Assembly: GCF_026262505.1 (NCBI RefSeq)
Contig: NC_067205.1
Span: forward strand, 6,200,001-6,264,000
Length of the DNA: 64,000 nucleotides
Origin: Trichomonas vaginalis G3
Taxonomy: Eukaryota; Parabasalia; Trichomonadida; Trichomonadidae
Direction: 5' to 3'
Below the pieces are notes generated by a model that ran no database searches, was not told where the DNA came from, and saw only the letters and a program-made list of their open reading frames with translations. A program made the translations under genes and the position numbers. Below, piece after piece: positions 39,261 through 51,473 of the stretch (position 1 is its first letter; each line of letters opens with the position of its first letter).

Positions 39261-40545
39261 CAGGTAATGCGCACCTAAGGGAGGTGTTTTGCGGGAGCTG
39301 GGGGTATCTTGGTGAGTACTCAGGAGGCCAAGAAGGGCACCCCAACAATGGTTACTCTACTTTCCCAACATTTAGAATAAGGTTATTGCCCTAAAATTCA
39401 GTTATAGACACTTAGGAGAGCATTTAAACCATGATATTTTGGCATATGATAGAGAAACATCTTATAAACATTTTCAGTATGTTTTCCTATAAAATAACGA
39501 TCTCACATGAAATTACTAAAATATCAAATTTTGATTTTCACTTTAAAGTTGGGAGAATACTCTACAGTGACAGGGTATACAATTTAACCTTTGTTTTGAT
39601 TATAAATAAAGTATTGATAGAGATATGAGTTGTACAGAATTATACACGTGTGTTTAATCACATGTCAGTTGTGCAACAATAATGGTTAGCTAGATAGTAT
39701 ATTAGGGAACTGTGATTTATGATCTAATTCAATAAGATGTAAATGATATTCAAATATATTAAATAAATGCGAATGTTCAAGATGTGGAATCAGTTAGTTA
39801 ATTGTTGTATATAGATATTTTACTGTGATTAATGAATTTTTTAAGAATTTAAAATTATCAAATTTCAAAATATGCGCAATGAGATAATTTGAGAGTATTT
39901 TGAGAACTGAAGACTTATGATTTAGTGTTTTTGAATAAGCATATCAATATAAAGATAGAAAATAAATTGAGATATAATTTTTTTGAAGGTATTATAAGGG
40001 TGGAGGTAGTAGGATGAATTTTTAATGTTCTATACTTTCATGGCAAATAATTAAATAGAAGTAAAACTTTGTTTTAAGAATTGAAAATTTTAAATAAAAA
40101 AGGAATGTTAGTAATGCTAATTTATTTGATTCCGGGAGACACCCCGGTTATCAAATATATTTATTAGAACGGAAAATCTCTCACTTTTCGAAAAAATCGA
40201 AACTGCAAGGATCTCCGATTCTCGATATGATAATTTATTTGATTCCGGGGGACACCCCGGTTATCAAATATATTTATTAGAATGGAAAATATCTCACTTT
40301 TCGAAATTTTTTTAACAAAAATATGGCATTCTTAAATTATAGTTACATGTTATTTCACAATCATTATCATTAAAAAATTCAATTATTCAAGTTGTTTTGT
40401 CCCGACGGTTTTTACGGTTATAAAAATGGTTGCGAACTCAATCCATCAGCAAAATGTCGGTTGGGGTGCCCTTCTTGGCCTCCTGAGTACTCACCAAGAT
40501 ACCCCCAGCTCCCGCAAAACACCTCCCTTAGGTGAGCATTAACTG
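39261..40545. mobile_element. MITE-like element with 86-bp terminal inverted repeats
   Basis: 39261-39346 and 40460-40545 are inverted copies, both 86 bp, with about two to three differences. They begin CAG-x-TAATGC-x-CACCTAAGGG and include GCGGGAGCTGGGGGTATCTT. The interior is AT-rich and encodes nothing convincing. It contains a 113-bp-period direct repeat (40121 and 40234) built around a CCGGG/CCCGG hairpin. No clear target duplication was found. It is a non-autonomous DNA element of unknown superfamily. Confidence 0.85.
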
Positions 40546-40599
40546 ATGACATGAGTTAACAATTCTACAAAATCATCAAGCATGAAGGTTTATGATTTA

Positions 40600-41050
40600 T
40601 AAATCAAAATCTCAGAAACTGCTTGACTTTGCAAGTTGCTGTCTTTACCGGTTACTCTGCTGCAATCTCTTTTCTGATTGCAGGCAAAGTTCTGCATCCT
40701 GAGGACTTTGCCTTGCAGATATGCTTGTAATCACTACGTGAGCAACTTGGTGTTGCAAGTTGCTGTCTTTACCGGTTAGCTTTTTTTTGAAGTTTCTTCG
40801 CATCTTATATAAGCTCTAGATCAATATTTATCATCAGAATTTGCATCTCATAAAGCACGATATTAATCAAATAGGCAAATTTCATTCGGAGTCTCTCATT
40901 AAATGAGAAACTCCGAATGAGATTTGCTCTAAGGTAATGTACTTGTTATGCTTGGCCTAGAAGCAAGGAGGAAACATGTATATGGTTTGTTTATACTGAA
41001 GTTATCTGGAATTCTCTCAATTGAGGATTCAAATCCAGATAACAGCAGTA
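40600..41050. repeat. cluster of hairpins and direct repeats
   Basis: GCAAGTTGCTGTCTTTACCG occurs at 40631 and again at 40755. Between them GATTGCAGGCAAAGT can pair with ACTTTGCCTTGCAG. Two long stems follow: CATTCGGAGT with ACTCCGAATG (about 40877-40922) and GTTATCTGG with CCAGATAAC (about 41002-41043). No gene is seen. The style resembles the chained hairpins at 29.3 kb but the sequences differ. Confidence 0.7.
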
Positions 41051-41466
41051 TAAGTTAATATTGTTGTGCACCTCAGGTTGTTTATAGGCCCGAGAACGAG
41101 AAAAGAATTTATGGTGTGAATTTGCTCGATATATACCTACGCTCTGTAAAAAATACGTTATATTTTCTTTCATAAGTAGTATATGTTGACGGGTTTGGTG
41201 ACTTTTTTTGTAATCGTAAGAATTCACACAATATTGACCGATTTTGTAAGTAATTTTCATACAATCGATAAAATAAATGTATGATTCTTACGGTTTTTAT
41301 TCTTACGTTTTTGAATAAATTAAGATTTAAAAAATTTTCAAAATTGTAAGACATTTACACTCAGCCCATACATAATGAAGTAAAAAATAAAAATTTTTTT
41401 TAAAAATAAACTTTAAAAAATTAATGTCTTACATTTTTGAATAATTTATTTTTTATTTTGTATGAA

Positions 41467-42573
41467 ATGAGCGTCAAAACTAACAACGTTAAAAAATTAG
41501 GATTCACAAACGAGGAAATAAAGGATATATTAGAGGAGGCGGGTTATGAAGTTAATAAATATTATTTAAGAAATTGTCAAAAATTTGCCGAGTTATTAAA
41601 TGATTTAGATTATGATGGAAAAATGAATAAAGATGATGTTATAAATTTCTTATATCCTACATCTGAAGAAGAAAAACCAAAAGAACCTGATGTTTTCCCT
41701 GAATATTATGAAGAACGGATTAAAGATGATGAATACAATGAAATTGAAAGACTGAAAAAAATAAGAGATGAAATAGATGAAAAAATTAAGGAATTAAGAG
41801 AAGTTGAAAAATATAATGAAAATGAAGTAGCGGGTTTAATGAATATCCCAGCTTCAGAATCAGAAGTTCAGAAATCTCATGAAGAAAGATATAAAAATTA
41901 TGTCTCAGAATCAACACAAAATTTATTAGATGGTGAAATAGACGAAACACTTTCAGAAGAAGGTACCAAATTTATACGTAAACATAAGTTACAATTTATT
42001 GATAATGAAAAATACCCTTGTATCTTACTTTCACCCCCTCTTGATTCTGAGAAATTCAAAAAAGCTCTTAAAAACGTGACATATGCAACTAATACGATTA
42101 AGAAAGAAGATCATGATATTTACACAAATTATTATTTAAATAAATGCACAGGTGTTGATAAAGTTTTTGATTTATTAGATAAAATATCAAAAGAAACCAT
42201 TGGAACATATAAAATTTTGTGTGATTGTGGTTTCATTGTTGAAGATACTAATAATGTTTCATATGAAAGAACAGCACCGAAGGAAGATGAAGTGGAAAGG
42301 TCTATACCATTCGTTATTAAGAATATAAAAGATATGAAAACGTATAAGCATTATATTTATTCATTTATTTCAGAAAAAATGGAAGCAACCCATAAAACAT
42401 CTTCTCATCATTTTATAGCTATTCATACATTCCTTTTCAAAGTTGTGAAATTAAATAAGACAGGAATTAGATTTAATGTATCAGGGTACGCATTCTTGAG
42501 TAAATTAAAATGCATTCGTCACGTCGCAGATGATAAAAATTTATGTGTTCTTAATTCATTTTATGGGCTTTAA
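41467..42573 (+). CDS. hypothetical protein upstream of PolB (PB)
   Basis: 368 residues from the ATG at 41467, chosen because it follows TTTTTATTTTGTATGAA, the leader type shared with KilA-N genes of PA. The first 40 residues (KKLGFTNEEIKDILEEAGYE) look like a small helical domain. A long acidic, coiled-coil-prone stretch follows (residues about 80-125), then a mixed domain with a C-D-C pair (ILCDCGFIV). No enzyme motif is recognised. In Mavericks the gene before PolB varies; the role is unknown. Confidence 0.55.
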   Translation: MSVKTNNVKKLGFTNEEIKDILEEAGYEVNKYYLRNCQKFAELLNDLDYDGKMNKDDVINFLYPTSEEEKPKEPDVFPEYYEERIKDDEYNEIERLKKIRDEIDEKIKELREVEKYNENEVAGLMNIPASESEVQKSHEERYKNYVSESTQNLLDGEIDETLSEEGTKFIRKHKLQFIDNEKYPCILLSPPLDSEKFKKALKNVTYATNTIKKEDHDIYTNYYLNKCTGVDKVFDLLDKISKETIGTYKILCDCGFIVEDTNNVSYERTAPKEDEVERSIPFVIKNIKDMKTYKHYIYSFISEKMEATHKTSSHHFIAIHTFLFKVVKLNKTGIRFNVSGYAFLSKLKCIRHVADDKNLCVLNSFYGL

Positions 42574-42622
42574 AAAATAAACTTTATTTTTATTTATTTT
42601 TTAATTTTTTATTCTTACATAA

Positions 42623-45600
42623 ATGAATAAAAACGGAACAGCTAAAATGAATGATAATCAAATTAGAGCAGAAGGTAGAAGGTTATTTAAACGCTTCTAT
42701 AACATTCCTGATGGTGTTAATCCTAAAACTCGTAGAAGCTATTTAAATAAAGCAATAGATGCATATGAAGGGTTTGACATTTCATCAGAAAGTGAGAGAT
42801 TAGCGAGAATGTTAAATGTTAATATTGATTTCTATTATTGTGATCCTCAACCAGAAGACGTGGACATAAATAAGGTAGACTTTCCATTAATGGAATCAAT
42901 AATGATAGATCCAGAATTTGAAACAGTAAATATTTTATTAACACAGAGTCCATGTGGAAAACTTCACGCTGACAGAATAACAGACGTTGAAGCACTCACC
43001 GGCTATAGAGTTTGTCCATATTGTAAAGAAGAAGTTTATTCAATCCGTGATGATCCAGAAAGGAAAAACCAAAGAAGATTTTTAAAGCATTGTGAGAAAT
43101 GTAAAGAAAATAATGGAAGATTAATTCAAGACGTTCAGTTGCAAAAGACACAGCAACCATATGCACCACATATTACGAAACAGAAGATATATCAGTGGTT
43201 ATTAGCTCATAATTTGCAGGAATATTATCAACCGACAAGATATTATATTACTTTTGACTTCGAAACATTAGAGACTAAAGAAGAATTACAACTTTCTGAG
43301 TGTGCAACTTTGAACGCTTACTTAAAACCATTCATGGTATCATCAACGGTTAAATTAAATGATAAAACGTATACGAGGAATTTTTGCTTAACTTCGAGTG
43401 ATTCTTTTATTTCTGACTGGATTGAGTTTTATTTTCAACCTGTTCATTAGTTGCTAAATCAAATATGAGTCAATACAATGAATTAATGAAGCCGCAAACG
43501 GCGGGGACTTTGTCCCATACATTAAATGAAAAACAGAAGGAAGCATTTAAAGAACTTCTAGATGAGGAATTCAATAAAGTGAATATCATAGGTTTTAATT
43601 CGGGAAAGTTTGATTTAAATTTAATTCTTCATGATTTAAACACTGCAAAATGGAAAATAAAATCAATGCTGGGTTCATCTTCACAATTTAAGCAAATCAT
43701 TGTGAAGAAAACAAACGTTCCATATGAATTGAGATTTATTGACATCAGAAATTATATAGCGGGTGGGACATTAGACCAATTCACTCAAGATTTCGGAAAC
43801 AATAAATCACGTGTTAAATCCTTTTTCCCTTATCAATTCATCACGTGGGAAAATTACGAAGAAGAATTATATAAAGTGGAACCATTCACTCAAGATTCAT
43901 TTTATTCAGCATTAACCCAAGAAACCATATCAGATAGTGATTATCAAATATATCTCAATGATGCTAAAAACTTTAAGAATAGATTAGAATATTTTATTCA
44001 TTATTGCAATAAAGATGTTGAAATTATGATTGACCCAATTGATAAAATTATTGAAGAAACATTTGTTTATAAAATTGACATGCTTCATAATCTTCTTTAT
44101 CATCGAATGCTTCAATGATTCGTTACGCTTTAGCATATAAAGACTTTAATCCTAATGAAAAATATCCTGAGGAAGAGATGGAATCAAGTTTTGAATTAAC
44201 GAAAAAGTATTGGAAATATAAAATTGAAACATATAAGAAACAAGATGAAAAAGCAGAAAGAGATACTAAAAATAATGTTTCAATAGATGATTTTCAATAC
44301 TATCACGATTTAATCCTTTTATCTAAATGCAAAATGTGTGGTAAAGCGTTTACATATGCAAATAAACCAACATTAGATAGAATAGATAATGAAAAGCCAC
44401 ATACTAAAGAAAATTGTCAGTTAATGTGTTGTTATTGCAATGTCGTGAAATCAAATAAAGATGAAGATGTTCAACGTTTAAGAATCCATTTAAGAAATTA
44501 TGCATTAAAAAATAATTTACCAATTACTTTAGATTCGGTTGAAGCTTATCACATTCTCCGTAATGGAATTACTGGTGGTCTATCAAATGTTCAACATCGT
44601 GTTAATCTTAAAGGAATCACGCACATTAATAAACTTTCATATAATCCAGAAACTAAAACTGTATCAAATGAGGACACCACCAACATTATGACTCATTTCG
44701 TTGGTGTTGACTTTAATTCATTATATCCTTCATCATTTTCATCTAATCCTCATGATTTCATTCAATATACTGACCATAAAATGTATATGCCGGGAAGATT
44801 GAATGGTGTTATCATTTGTGATACAGCAACAAAGAAAGCAAAAGCACTGGGAATAATTAAGAAAAAAAAATATTTTATTCGTGGCTGAAGTAAAGGGTCA
44901 CATTGATGAAAAATACATTAATGATTACATAAACTTTTTACCGATAATAAGAAACTTAGATATTATCACAGATGAAAAAACAATTGGCAGTTTTATGTAT
45001 AATTACATGAAATCAAACAATCTACCAGTTGACCAGAAACAGAGAAAATTAACTCAGTTAGCATCAACACACAACCAATATCAACCATTTTCTTCTTATT
45101 ATCTTTGGTATCTAATAGATAGATTTCATTTTATCATCGATGATATTCAATCAATTTTAACATTTACGAAAAACACCTGTTTTAATGAATTTGAGAACGA
45201 ATTTATGAACGAAAGACAAAAGGCTGAATTAGAAGGAAATAAAGGAAAAAGTTTATTTTGCAAAATTTCACTTAATGGATCATATGGTTACGATGCAATG
45301 AATACACAAAATTACGCAAAAACTAAAATAATGAATGCACAGAAGGCACACGTTGCATGTATGTCAAATAAGTTTAAAAACATAAGAGAAATAGGAGAGG
45401 ATACGTATCAAGTGATGCTCAAAGATAGATTTTATAGATGTGATACATGTTTACAAGAGGCATTTTTTACTTTAGATAACGCAAAATACTGGTATTTAGT
45501 TTTCATTTATGATTTTATGTATAAATGCATGGATGTTAATCGTTTTCATTTCATTGAAGGTGATACCGATTCATCTTATTGGGCTATTGCTGGCGATCCA

Positions 45601-46089
45601 AGTCTTCCTAACACTCAAGCATTTCAGGCGATTGTAACCGATAAACAATTTTATGATAAAAACATTTTCAAATTCGCACCTTTTGATTTCTTCTGTTTTG
45701 ATGAGAAATTTAAACCTAAATTAAATAATAAAGCTGAAGAAAAAGCACATGAGAAAAAATTATTGGGTTTAGCAATTGAGAAACAAGGTGATAACATGGT
45801 GGCGTTATGTCCTAAATGTTATACTTCATTCAACGGTTCAATTGATGGAAGTGATTTTAAAAAGATTGCACAAAAAATGAAAGGTGTTAGTTTACGACAA
45901 AATAAACAATTAACACCTAAAAATTATTTGGATATAATAAATGATAAAGTTATTTTTGATGGTCAGAATATTAATTTACAACTTAAAAACGGGTCAATGA
46001 CTCGCTTAACAATCGGTAAGACTGCATTAACAGGGGCACACACTAAGGCTGTATGTTGTGAAAATGGATGTTGTATGCCATTTATTTAA
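42623..46089 (+). pseudogene. protein-primed DNA polymerase B region (PB)
   Basis: PolB replicates Mavericks using a terminal protein primer. Motifs seen in order: a zinc-finger-like C-P-Y-C and C-E-K-C segment, ExoI YITFDFETLE, ExoII IIGFNSGKFDLNLIL, ExoIII FIHYCNKDVEIM. Then an HNH-like module lies near 44330-44470, then motif A FVGVDFNSLYPSSF, motif B KISLNGSYGYDAM and motif C IEGDTDSSYWAI. The order is that of family-B polymerases with 3-5 exonuclease. About three interruptions are visible; it is a fossil. Confidence 0.9.
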
Positions 46090-46117
46090 TACAATTTAAA
46101 ATTTTATTTTTAATGAA

Positions 46118-46567
46118 ATGCCACAGAAGAGACAAAAGGAACCAAATCGATTTATACCAAATGGTTTTAACTTTCAGATTCCAAATAATCAACCACAACG
46201 AATTTTTCAAATCCCACCACAGCATCAACAGCCGCAACAACGACCACCACAACGTCAACGGAGAAGAACATTCACCCCTGAAGAAAGAAATTTCAATAAT
46301 TTGATGCGTCAACAAAATCAAGGTTTGAGATTTTATCCGGGCAGTAATGGTATACATATAAGGCATCCAAATTTAGATAGAAGATATACCGCTGAGATTC
46401 ATATTTTACCTAATAATACGGTTAATTTTGCTGGATTTTATGATCATCATCAGGAAATCTGGACTCCACCATTTGATACCGTTTTAGAAGGAGGAACCGT
46501 TAATGATGCGATTCAATATGTAAATAATGGTTTTGATACTATGATTCAAAGAGGTGGGCACCCTTAA
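46118..46567 (+). CDS. Pro/Gln-rich basic protein (PB)
   Basis: 149 residues. The first 55 are Gln/Pro/Arg-rich (QHQQPQQRPPQRQRRRTF). The rest has a compact beta-looking part with GIHIRHPNLDRRYTAEIHIL and NNTVNFAGFYDHHQEIW. The basic disordered start suggests nucleic-acid contact. It lies between PolB and integrase, 28 bp after PolB. Family unknown. Confidence 0.55.
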   Translation: MPQKRQKEPNRFIPNGFNFQIPNNQPQRIFQIPPQHQQPQQRPPQRQRRRTFTPEERNFNNLMRQQNQGLRFYPGSNGIHIRHPNLDRRYTAEIHILPNNTVNFAGFYDHHQEIWTPPFDTVLEGGTVNDAIQYVNNGFDTMIQRGGHP

Positions 46568-46591
46568 AACATTTATTTTATTTTTATATAA

Positions 46592-48105
46592 ATGGATAAT
46601 GCAGATTTAGAAAATTTAATTGATGATTTAGTACTTAATCAAAATTTTCTTAATTATTATGAATTAAAATCATATCTCCAAAAACATAATAAAAATATAA
46701 CGGGTGATGATATGGATTATTATTATTCGTATTATAAAAATGAAATTTTGAAATATCATGATAAAATAATTTCTAAAATTAAAGACAAAATTAAAAATAA
46801 TGAATATACAAGGGGAAAAACTAAATCACAACTTAAACAATTGAAAGATTTCAAAAATAAAGTATTAACAGAAGAAGATATTGATGAATTATATAAATTA
46901 TATAATCCTGAGCCGCAAAAACCAAAGGTGCAAAATGCCCAGGTCCTTCAGACCATAAATGATGCACAAGCTTTAATTTATGATTCATTAGTTAAACCAT
47001 ATTCAGCCCGACTTTTAAATGAAGATCAACTTTTGGAATTCATCCTTCAACATAAACTCGAAGCGGGAAAGTATATCAAACCTTTATATACAGCATATTT
47101 AAAACAAATGAATAGAATACATCCAGAATTAATGAAGGGAGGAATGAAATCCAAAACTTCATCATCCAAAATCAAAGCAGATAAAATTAAACCACCTGCA
47201 ACACCAAAACCTCCAACGACAGTACCTCCCCCTCCAGTTAATCATTCATCATTCACTTTATTATATCCATTTCAAACATTAAAGAAGCAAAAAGATTTTA
47301 AAAAGGATTTCAAGATATTAAATAAACCAACTGACCCAAAAATTCAACCGTTAAAGGAAAAATTTAATCGCCCTTCATTTGCTCCATATCCATATTCATA
47401 CGAAATAGATCATTTAGAATATTCAAAAGGAAACGTTACTTATTTATTTGCCATTAACATTAACACTAGATATTTATATTGCATTCAAGTGAAAGGGAAA
47501 ACAGAACAGGAAACAAGAAAGCATCTATACAATACTTACTAATCATGAAAGAGTAGATAATATCAGGGGTGATGGTGATAAAGGATTTCAGGCGGCTATG
47601 ATTCATTATTTCCCACAAATTAATTTTTACTTCTCATCTTCTCCATATACATTTCATAATAAAATAGTTGATGCGGTAATGAGAACTCTTAGAGATGCGT
47701 AGGGTTAACGGTCAGATATACTGGGATGGAAATCATGACTCCATCATACAGCAGTTAGTATATTATTACAATAATACATGGCATAGAACAATAAACATGA
47801 AACCAGTGGAAATGAAAATGATATTTCAAAGAATGGGAATATATTAGAAAGCAAAATGGAAAGGTTAAATGATGTTAAACGTGAACAAATTAATTCAGGG
47901 CTCATGAATTTTAAACAAGCGAATAAAGTTTTGATTCATCTCGATTATGGAAAAACTGATAAATCAATGACAAAAAGAAGACGAAGATTTGACACAATAG
48001 CCGAATTTGTTAGATATATTAACGGCAATGCATTAGTTGAAGTTGACAATAAATTAATAGAAATTCCGATTTATTTTATTACTCCATTATATTTAAATAA
48101 TATTT
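46592..48105 (+). pseudogene. retroviral-type integrase region (PB)
   Basis: The N-terminal 200 codons are helical (SAP-like start DLVLNQNFLNYYELKSYLQK) and include a Pro-rich linker. The catalytic core is recognisable by YEIDHLEYSKGNVTYLFAI, then NIRGDGDKGFQAA and HNKIVDAVMRTLRD, with the usual DDE spacing, and YYNNTWHRTI after it. A C-terminal SH3-like part (NKVLIHLDYGKTDKSMTKRR) ends the region. About two or three interruptions are visible. It differs strongly from the PA integrase. Confidence 0.8.
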
Positions 48106-48127
48106 AATTTTTTTTATTTCGTAAGAA

Positions 48128-48448
48128 ATGAGTGACAACAAAGCAGCCAAGAGTTCTGATTCAATTAAGATTCAGAGTCCAGACAATGAATATAAAAAGA
48201 AACTAAACAGAATTAAATCAAAAATATGCTACTACAAAAAGAAGCCGCAATGTGGCGGGGCTGATGCCCATAAAACTAAAGTAATTGAAAACGATAAAGA
48301 GAGGAAAGAAATAATCGAAAAATTAGAAACTTACCGTTTAATCCTTAAACTAGGTGAAGCAAAAATAAAAGAATTTAATAGAATCAATAAATTGATTGGA
48401 AGAGATGAATTTAATAAAGATGAATTTTTAAACTCTATCCAAATTTAA
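48128..48448 (+). CDS. small Lys/Glu-rich protein (PB)
   Basis: 106 residues, mostly helical: a Ser/Lys-rich start, KKKLNRIKSKICYYKKKPQC, and a coiled-coil-prone end (ERKEIIEKLETYRLILKLGE). The layout is again a basic part followed by a coil, as in other small Maverick proteins. The leader is TTTTTTTTATTTCGTAAGAA. No family recognised. Confidence 0.5.
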   Translation: MSDNKAAKSSDSIKIQSPDNEYKKKLNRIKSKICYYKKKPQCGGADAHKTKVIENDKERKEIIEKLETYRLILKLGEAKIKEFNRINKLIGRDEFNKDEFLNSIQI

Positions 48449-48455
48449 TTTTTTC

Positions 48456-48832
48456 AGTGTCACCACGTCACCATGTGTCACCAGGTTAATTAACTTCTTT
48501 TAAAAAGTGTGACAACATGACATTTTGACAACAGTCCAGGAAATATATTTTATCATTAATAGTTTTTAGGTTATTCAATAATTAATTATTTTTGAATAAC
48601 TGAAAGTGTCACCACGTCACCATGTGTTACCAGGTTAATTAACTTCTTTTAAAAATGATGACAACATGACATTTTGACAACAGTCCTGGAAATATATTTT
48701 ATCGTTTATGTTTACGTTAATGTTTTCATAAATGTTTTCATTAATTTTTTCAGTGTCACCACGTCACTATGTCACCAGGTTAATTAACTTCTTTTAAAAA
48801 TGATGACAACATGACATTTAGACAACAGTCCC
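48456..48832 (+). repeat. three direct copies of an 85-bp repeat, left of helicase cassette
   Basis: Copies start at 48456, 48605 and 48752. Each reads GTGTCACCACGTCACCATGT, a core GGTTAATTAACTTCTTTTAA, then GACAACATGACATTTTGACA. Two inverted copies lie at 51249-51328 and 51374-51452. Inside each copy the palindrome TTAATTAA and the GTCACC/GGTGAC-type motifs could be protein-binding sites. Confidence 0.9.
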
Positions 48833-48900
48833 GGAAATTCGATGCAGCCCAAAAATAAAGTTAGTTTTAAATTTATTTTTATTTTTTTATTCCTATATAA

Positions 48901-51212
48901 ATGACAGCAACAAACAACAACAGCAACTTTATCATTTCTGATGAAAAAGTTATTGATTCATTAGCTGAGGAATTAGTTGTGGCAGAAACTAAAACCCTCA
49001 ACGAAAGAATTGGTGAAAATAAGATTGATTTACATAACTACCTCAAACATGATGGAGGAAGAAGAAGGAAAACTGTATGGCTTTATTAGTAAATAAAATA
49101 TCAAATTTAACGATTATAGATGTTGATATCAATAAATCGTACAATGATGAACTTAAAGAAACAGTTAGAAAAGATATTTTATCAAAACTTTCGGATAAAG
49201 ATGTTATCGTTAAAACCGCTTCAGGAGGTCTTCACATTTATTGCAACACTAATTTCTTCTATTCAGTTTCGAACAGAATGATTAAATGTTATTCCTGCAA
49301 TGATTATGATATCGATATCATGACTTCTATGGATGATTCAAAACGTTCATTAGTGGTTATGGCTGATTCAAGAGTTCGCAAGAATGCAACAGAACCAATC
49401 AATACATACTCATTCATTCGTGGAAGTTATGATTCAACATTAACTAGAACAGTGAATGATATATTAAATGATTTGAATATTAAGGTAAGAGTTGAACAGA
49501 AGAACGAAGAAATAAAGAGTATAATGAATGAAAACAAAGATGTAAACATTGACGATAAACTTGCCCAGAGCATAGTCGATGGCATCAGTGATTTTGAAGT
49601 ACATAATGACGGTGGAAACATGAATTTAGAAAAAGAAGTTACATTATTCACACTGTTTCAAGCTATTAATTCGTTACCTAATCATTTAATTAATGAAGCA
49701 TACGACAACGTTTATAACTTCTGCAATTTAACTGAAAATGCAAAAAGTAATTTTGAAAAAGCACGTAGTAGATATGCACATTTAATGACTTCTCCATTTG
49801 TTTTAGTGAAGATTCTGAAACCTTATCAAAAGGAATATTATGATGAATACGTTTTGCCTTTATTACGTAAGCCAAAAATAACATTTGATATAAAACTTGA
49901 TGACTCGTTTTTGATAACAGATATTAGACGCAAGGCTGAAAATCATCAGTATAAAAACAGTTCTGAAGTAATTGAGGATTTATCACGTGTAATCCGTTTT
50001 GTAGATTGTGGAAATAAATACTTCATTCAGAAAGATTACAACATACACGACAAAATGAATCAAATATCATTCGTTCTTCAATCAAACATGAAAGAGTCAC
50101 TCAAAATGATTAAATTATTTAAAGAAGAAGGTAAAACCATAACAGCATGGGATGTACTACTAAATCAATTATCCTCATTAACCGTTAAGGGTGTTTGCTT
50201 TAAATCTGATTCCCCTGATGTTTTCTCAACGTTTTAGGGTTATAAATACAACATTCTTGAAAAGCCAGATTAATCAAAAATTGAGATGTTTATGGATTTC
50301 ATTAAAGAAGCCATTTGTGATAATAACGATGAAGTGTATAAATACCTTCTCGGCTGGATTGCATCAATGATTCAACATCCTGGAATCAAGAATGAAACAG
50401 CAATTATTTTGAAAGGACTTCAGGGAACAGGTAAAAACAGGTTTACAGACATTATTTCTGAACTTCTCGCTGGTTATTCATGTAAAAACATTACCGAAAT
50501 AGGTGAGCTAACGGGTAATTTCAACTCAGTAGTTGAGAATAAAATGTTTCTTGTACTTAATGAACTCAAGAATGTAGGTGAAGACAGACTCGCAAACTTC
50601 AACGCTTTGAAATCAATTATTACAAATAATGAGATTAGAATTAATGAAAAGAATCAACCCAGAAGAACTGCTCAGAATGTTGCCAATTTCATTTTCGTAA
50701 CTAATAACGTTTACCCTGTCAAAATTGAAGTTGGAGACAGAAGATACGTAGTTTTAAGAGTTAATGGTAAATTTAAGGGTCAATTTGATTACTTCAAGAA
50801 TTTAATGTATTCATGCACAAAGGAATTTTATGATAATTTACTAACGTATTTTATGCAATACGACCTTTCATCATTTAATGTACGAATCATACCGATGACT
50901 GAAGCCAAACAAGATTTAATCGAGTTATCAACAAATCCTTTAGATGTATGGATAAATACACATTATGATGAATTGTGTGTAGGTATGACGTGTAAAAATG
51001 CTCTATTCTGCAAACCATCAGACATGAAAGACAAGAATTTCCAAATGAGCATTAAGGATAAATGTGAAAGGAAACAGAGAAGAATAGATGATAAACAAAC
51101 GTGGTGTTATGTTTTGAAAGAAGAAATGAAAGGATTATATAAACAGGTTGAACCAAACGATAATGAGGATTCATTTACTGACGATGAAATACCTGTAAAT
51201 GAAGCTTTATAA
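48901..51212 (+). pseudogene. PrimPol plus SF3 helicase region (PB)
   Basis: The N-terminal part has archaeo-eukaryotic primase motifs: LTIIDVDINKS (D-x-D) and VKTASGGLHIYCNT (S/G-G-x-H). A helical middle follows. The helicase part shows Walker A LKGLQGTGKNRF, Walker B-like FLVLNELKNVG, FVTNNVYPVKIE and GDRRYVVLR. This is the full PrimPol-D5-SF3 layout seen in replication proteins of large DNA viruses and many Mavericks. About two or three interruptions are visible. The cassette is enclosed by inverted repeats. Confidence 0.85.
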
Positions 51213-51248
51213 AGTATGATTGGAATTTATTTTTGCTTTCCATCTTTG

Positions 51249-51452
51249 CTGTTGTCAAAATGTCATGTTGTCACACTTTTTAAAAGAAGTTAATTAACCT
51301 GGTGACACATGGTGACATGGTGACACTTTCAGTTCTTCAAAAATAATTCATAAATGCCTTCCTCCTTTCGTACCTGTTGTCAAAATGTCATGTTGTCACA
51401 CTTTTTAAAAGAAGTTAATTAACCTGGTGACACATGGTGACATGGTGACACT
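51249..51452 (-). repeat. two inverted copies of the 85-bp repeat, right of helicase cassette
   Basis: Copies at 51249-51328 and 51374-51452, reading TGTCAAAATGTCATGTTGTC, then AAAGAAGTTAATTAACCTGG and TGACACATGGTGACATGG. They are in inverse orientation to 48456-48832. Confidence 0.9.
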
Positions 51453-51473
51453 AAAATAAAATTTTGTTATCAG

